From: Candidatus Gastranaerophilales bacterium
GTDB taxonomy: Bacteria; Cyanobacteriota; Vampirovibrionia; Gastranaerophilales; Gastranaerophilaceae
Length of the DNA stretch: 5,407 nucleotides
Assembly (NCBI GenBank): GCA_944324205.1
Contig: CALUVK010000118.1
Coordinates: 1 to 5,407 of the forward strand
Reading direction: 5' to 3'
Both the position numbers and the translations under genes were made by a program. Each line of letters begins with the position of its first letter. Within the stretch, counting starts at the first letter, position 1. The notes under the pieces are model-generated. The model searched no databases. It saw nothing but the letters and a program-made list of their open reading frames with translations, and was not told the DNA's origin. Of this stretch, positions 5,385-5,407 are shown piece after piece.

Positions 5385-5407
5385 GGAGGTGTATCTTGAT
5401 AACCTTC
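5385..5407 (+). promoter_or_regulatory. Possible ribosome binding site and TTG start of a gene beyond the right edge
   Basis: GGAGG (5385-5389) is followed after six bases by TTG (5396-5398), then ATA ACC TTC to the edge, which would start a protein M-I-T-F. The spacing is good. Competing readings exist: a frame open since 5281 passes through the same bases out of phase with the TTG, and a seven-residue ATG frame (5376-5399) ends overlapping it. Only four codons are visible, so this is a pointer rather than a gene call. Confidence 0.3.

Overview
The window is AT-rich and looks chromosomal. It carries one truncated gene on the plus strand and four genes on the minus strand, with no rRNA, tRNA, insertion sequence or CRISPR array. 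The gene set is a pilin-like protein with a 'DTNG..KPN..GKD' C-terminal core, a GH57 glucan-branching enzyme, a radical SAM enzyme and an NFACT/RqcH protein. Together with the low GC, this best fits a gut-type, non-photosynthetic member of the Cyanobacteriota (Vampirovibrionia/Gastranaerophilales-like). That assignment is my inference from protein style, not from a marker gene.

Layout. At 2-475 (+) is the 3' part of a secreted pilin/pseudopilin-like gene. It is separated from the convergent minus-strand block by one symmetrical hairpin with T-runs on both sides (496-528), which can terminate transcription from either side. The minus-strand block, read right to left, is: a short secreted Asn/Tyr-rich basic protein (4860-5123); an NFACT/RqcH-family protein overlapping it by one base (3436-4860); a 155-bp gap; a radical SAM enzyme with a cysteine-rich C-terminal region (2438-3280); a 157-bp gap before the Shine-Dalgarno region; and a GH57 1,4-alpha-glucan branching enzyme (545-2263). 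The two gaps contain no convincing intrinsic terminator, so read-through along the block is possible. The GH57 gene has at least one promoter candidate of its own. The products have no obvious common pathway (ribosome rescue, unknown radical chemistry, glycogen-type storage), so the block may be only a co-directional cluster.

Right end. From 5142 to 5407 there is no recognisable gene, but there is a lot of structure. A -10 box lies exactly six bases before the ATG of the Asn/Tyr-rich protein, a leaderless arrangement. A well-spaced plus-strand promoter is at 5192-5220, and an 11-bp dyad overlaps its -10 and predicted start. GC then rises abruptly near 5280, and an 11-G homopolymer follows at 5322-5332. 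Reading frames open or close across that tract as its length changes. A GGAGG with a TTG codon at the extreme right edge may start another gene.

The most interesting points are the G-tract locus (a possible phase-variable switch, or a sequencing artefact), an NFACT protein that appears to lack its helix-hairpin-helix segment and has ER in place of the DR signature, and the leaderless, overlapping secreted Asn/Tyr-rich gene upstream of it.
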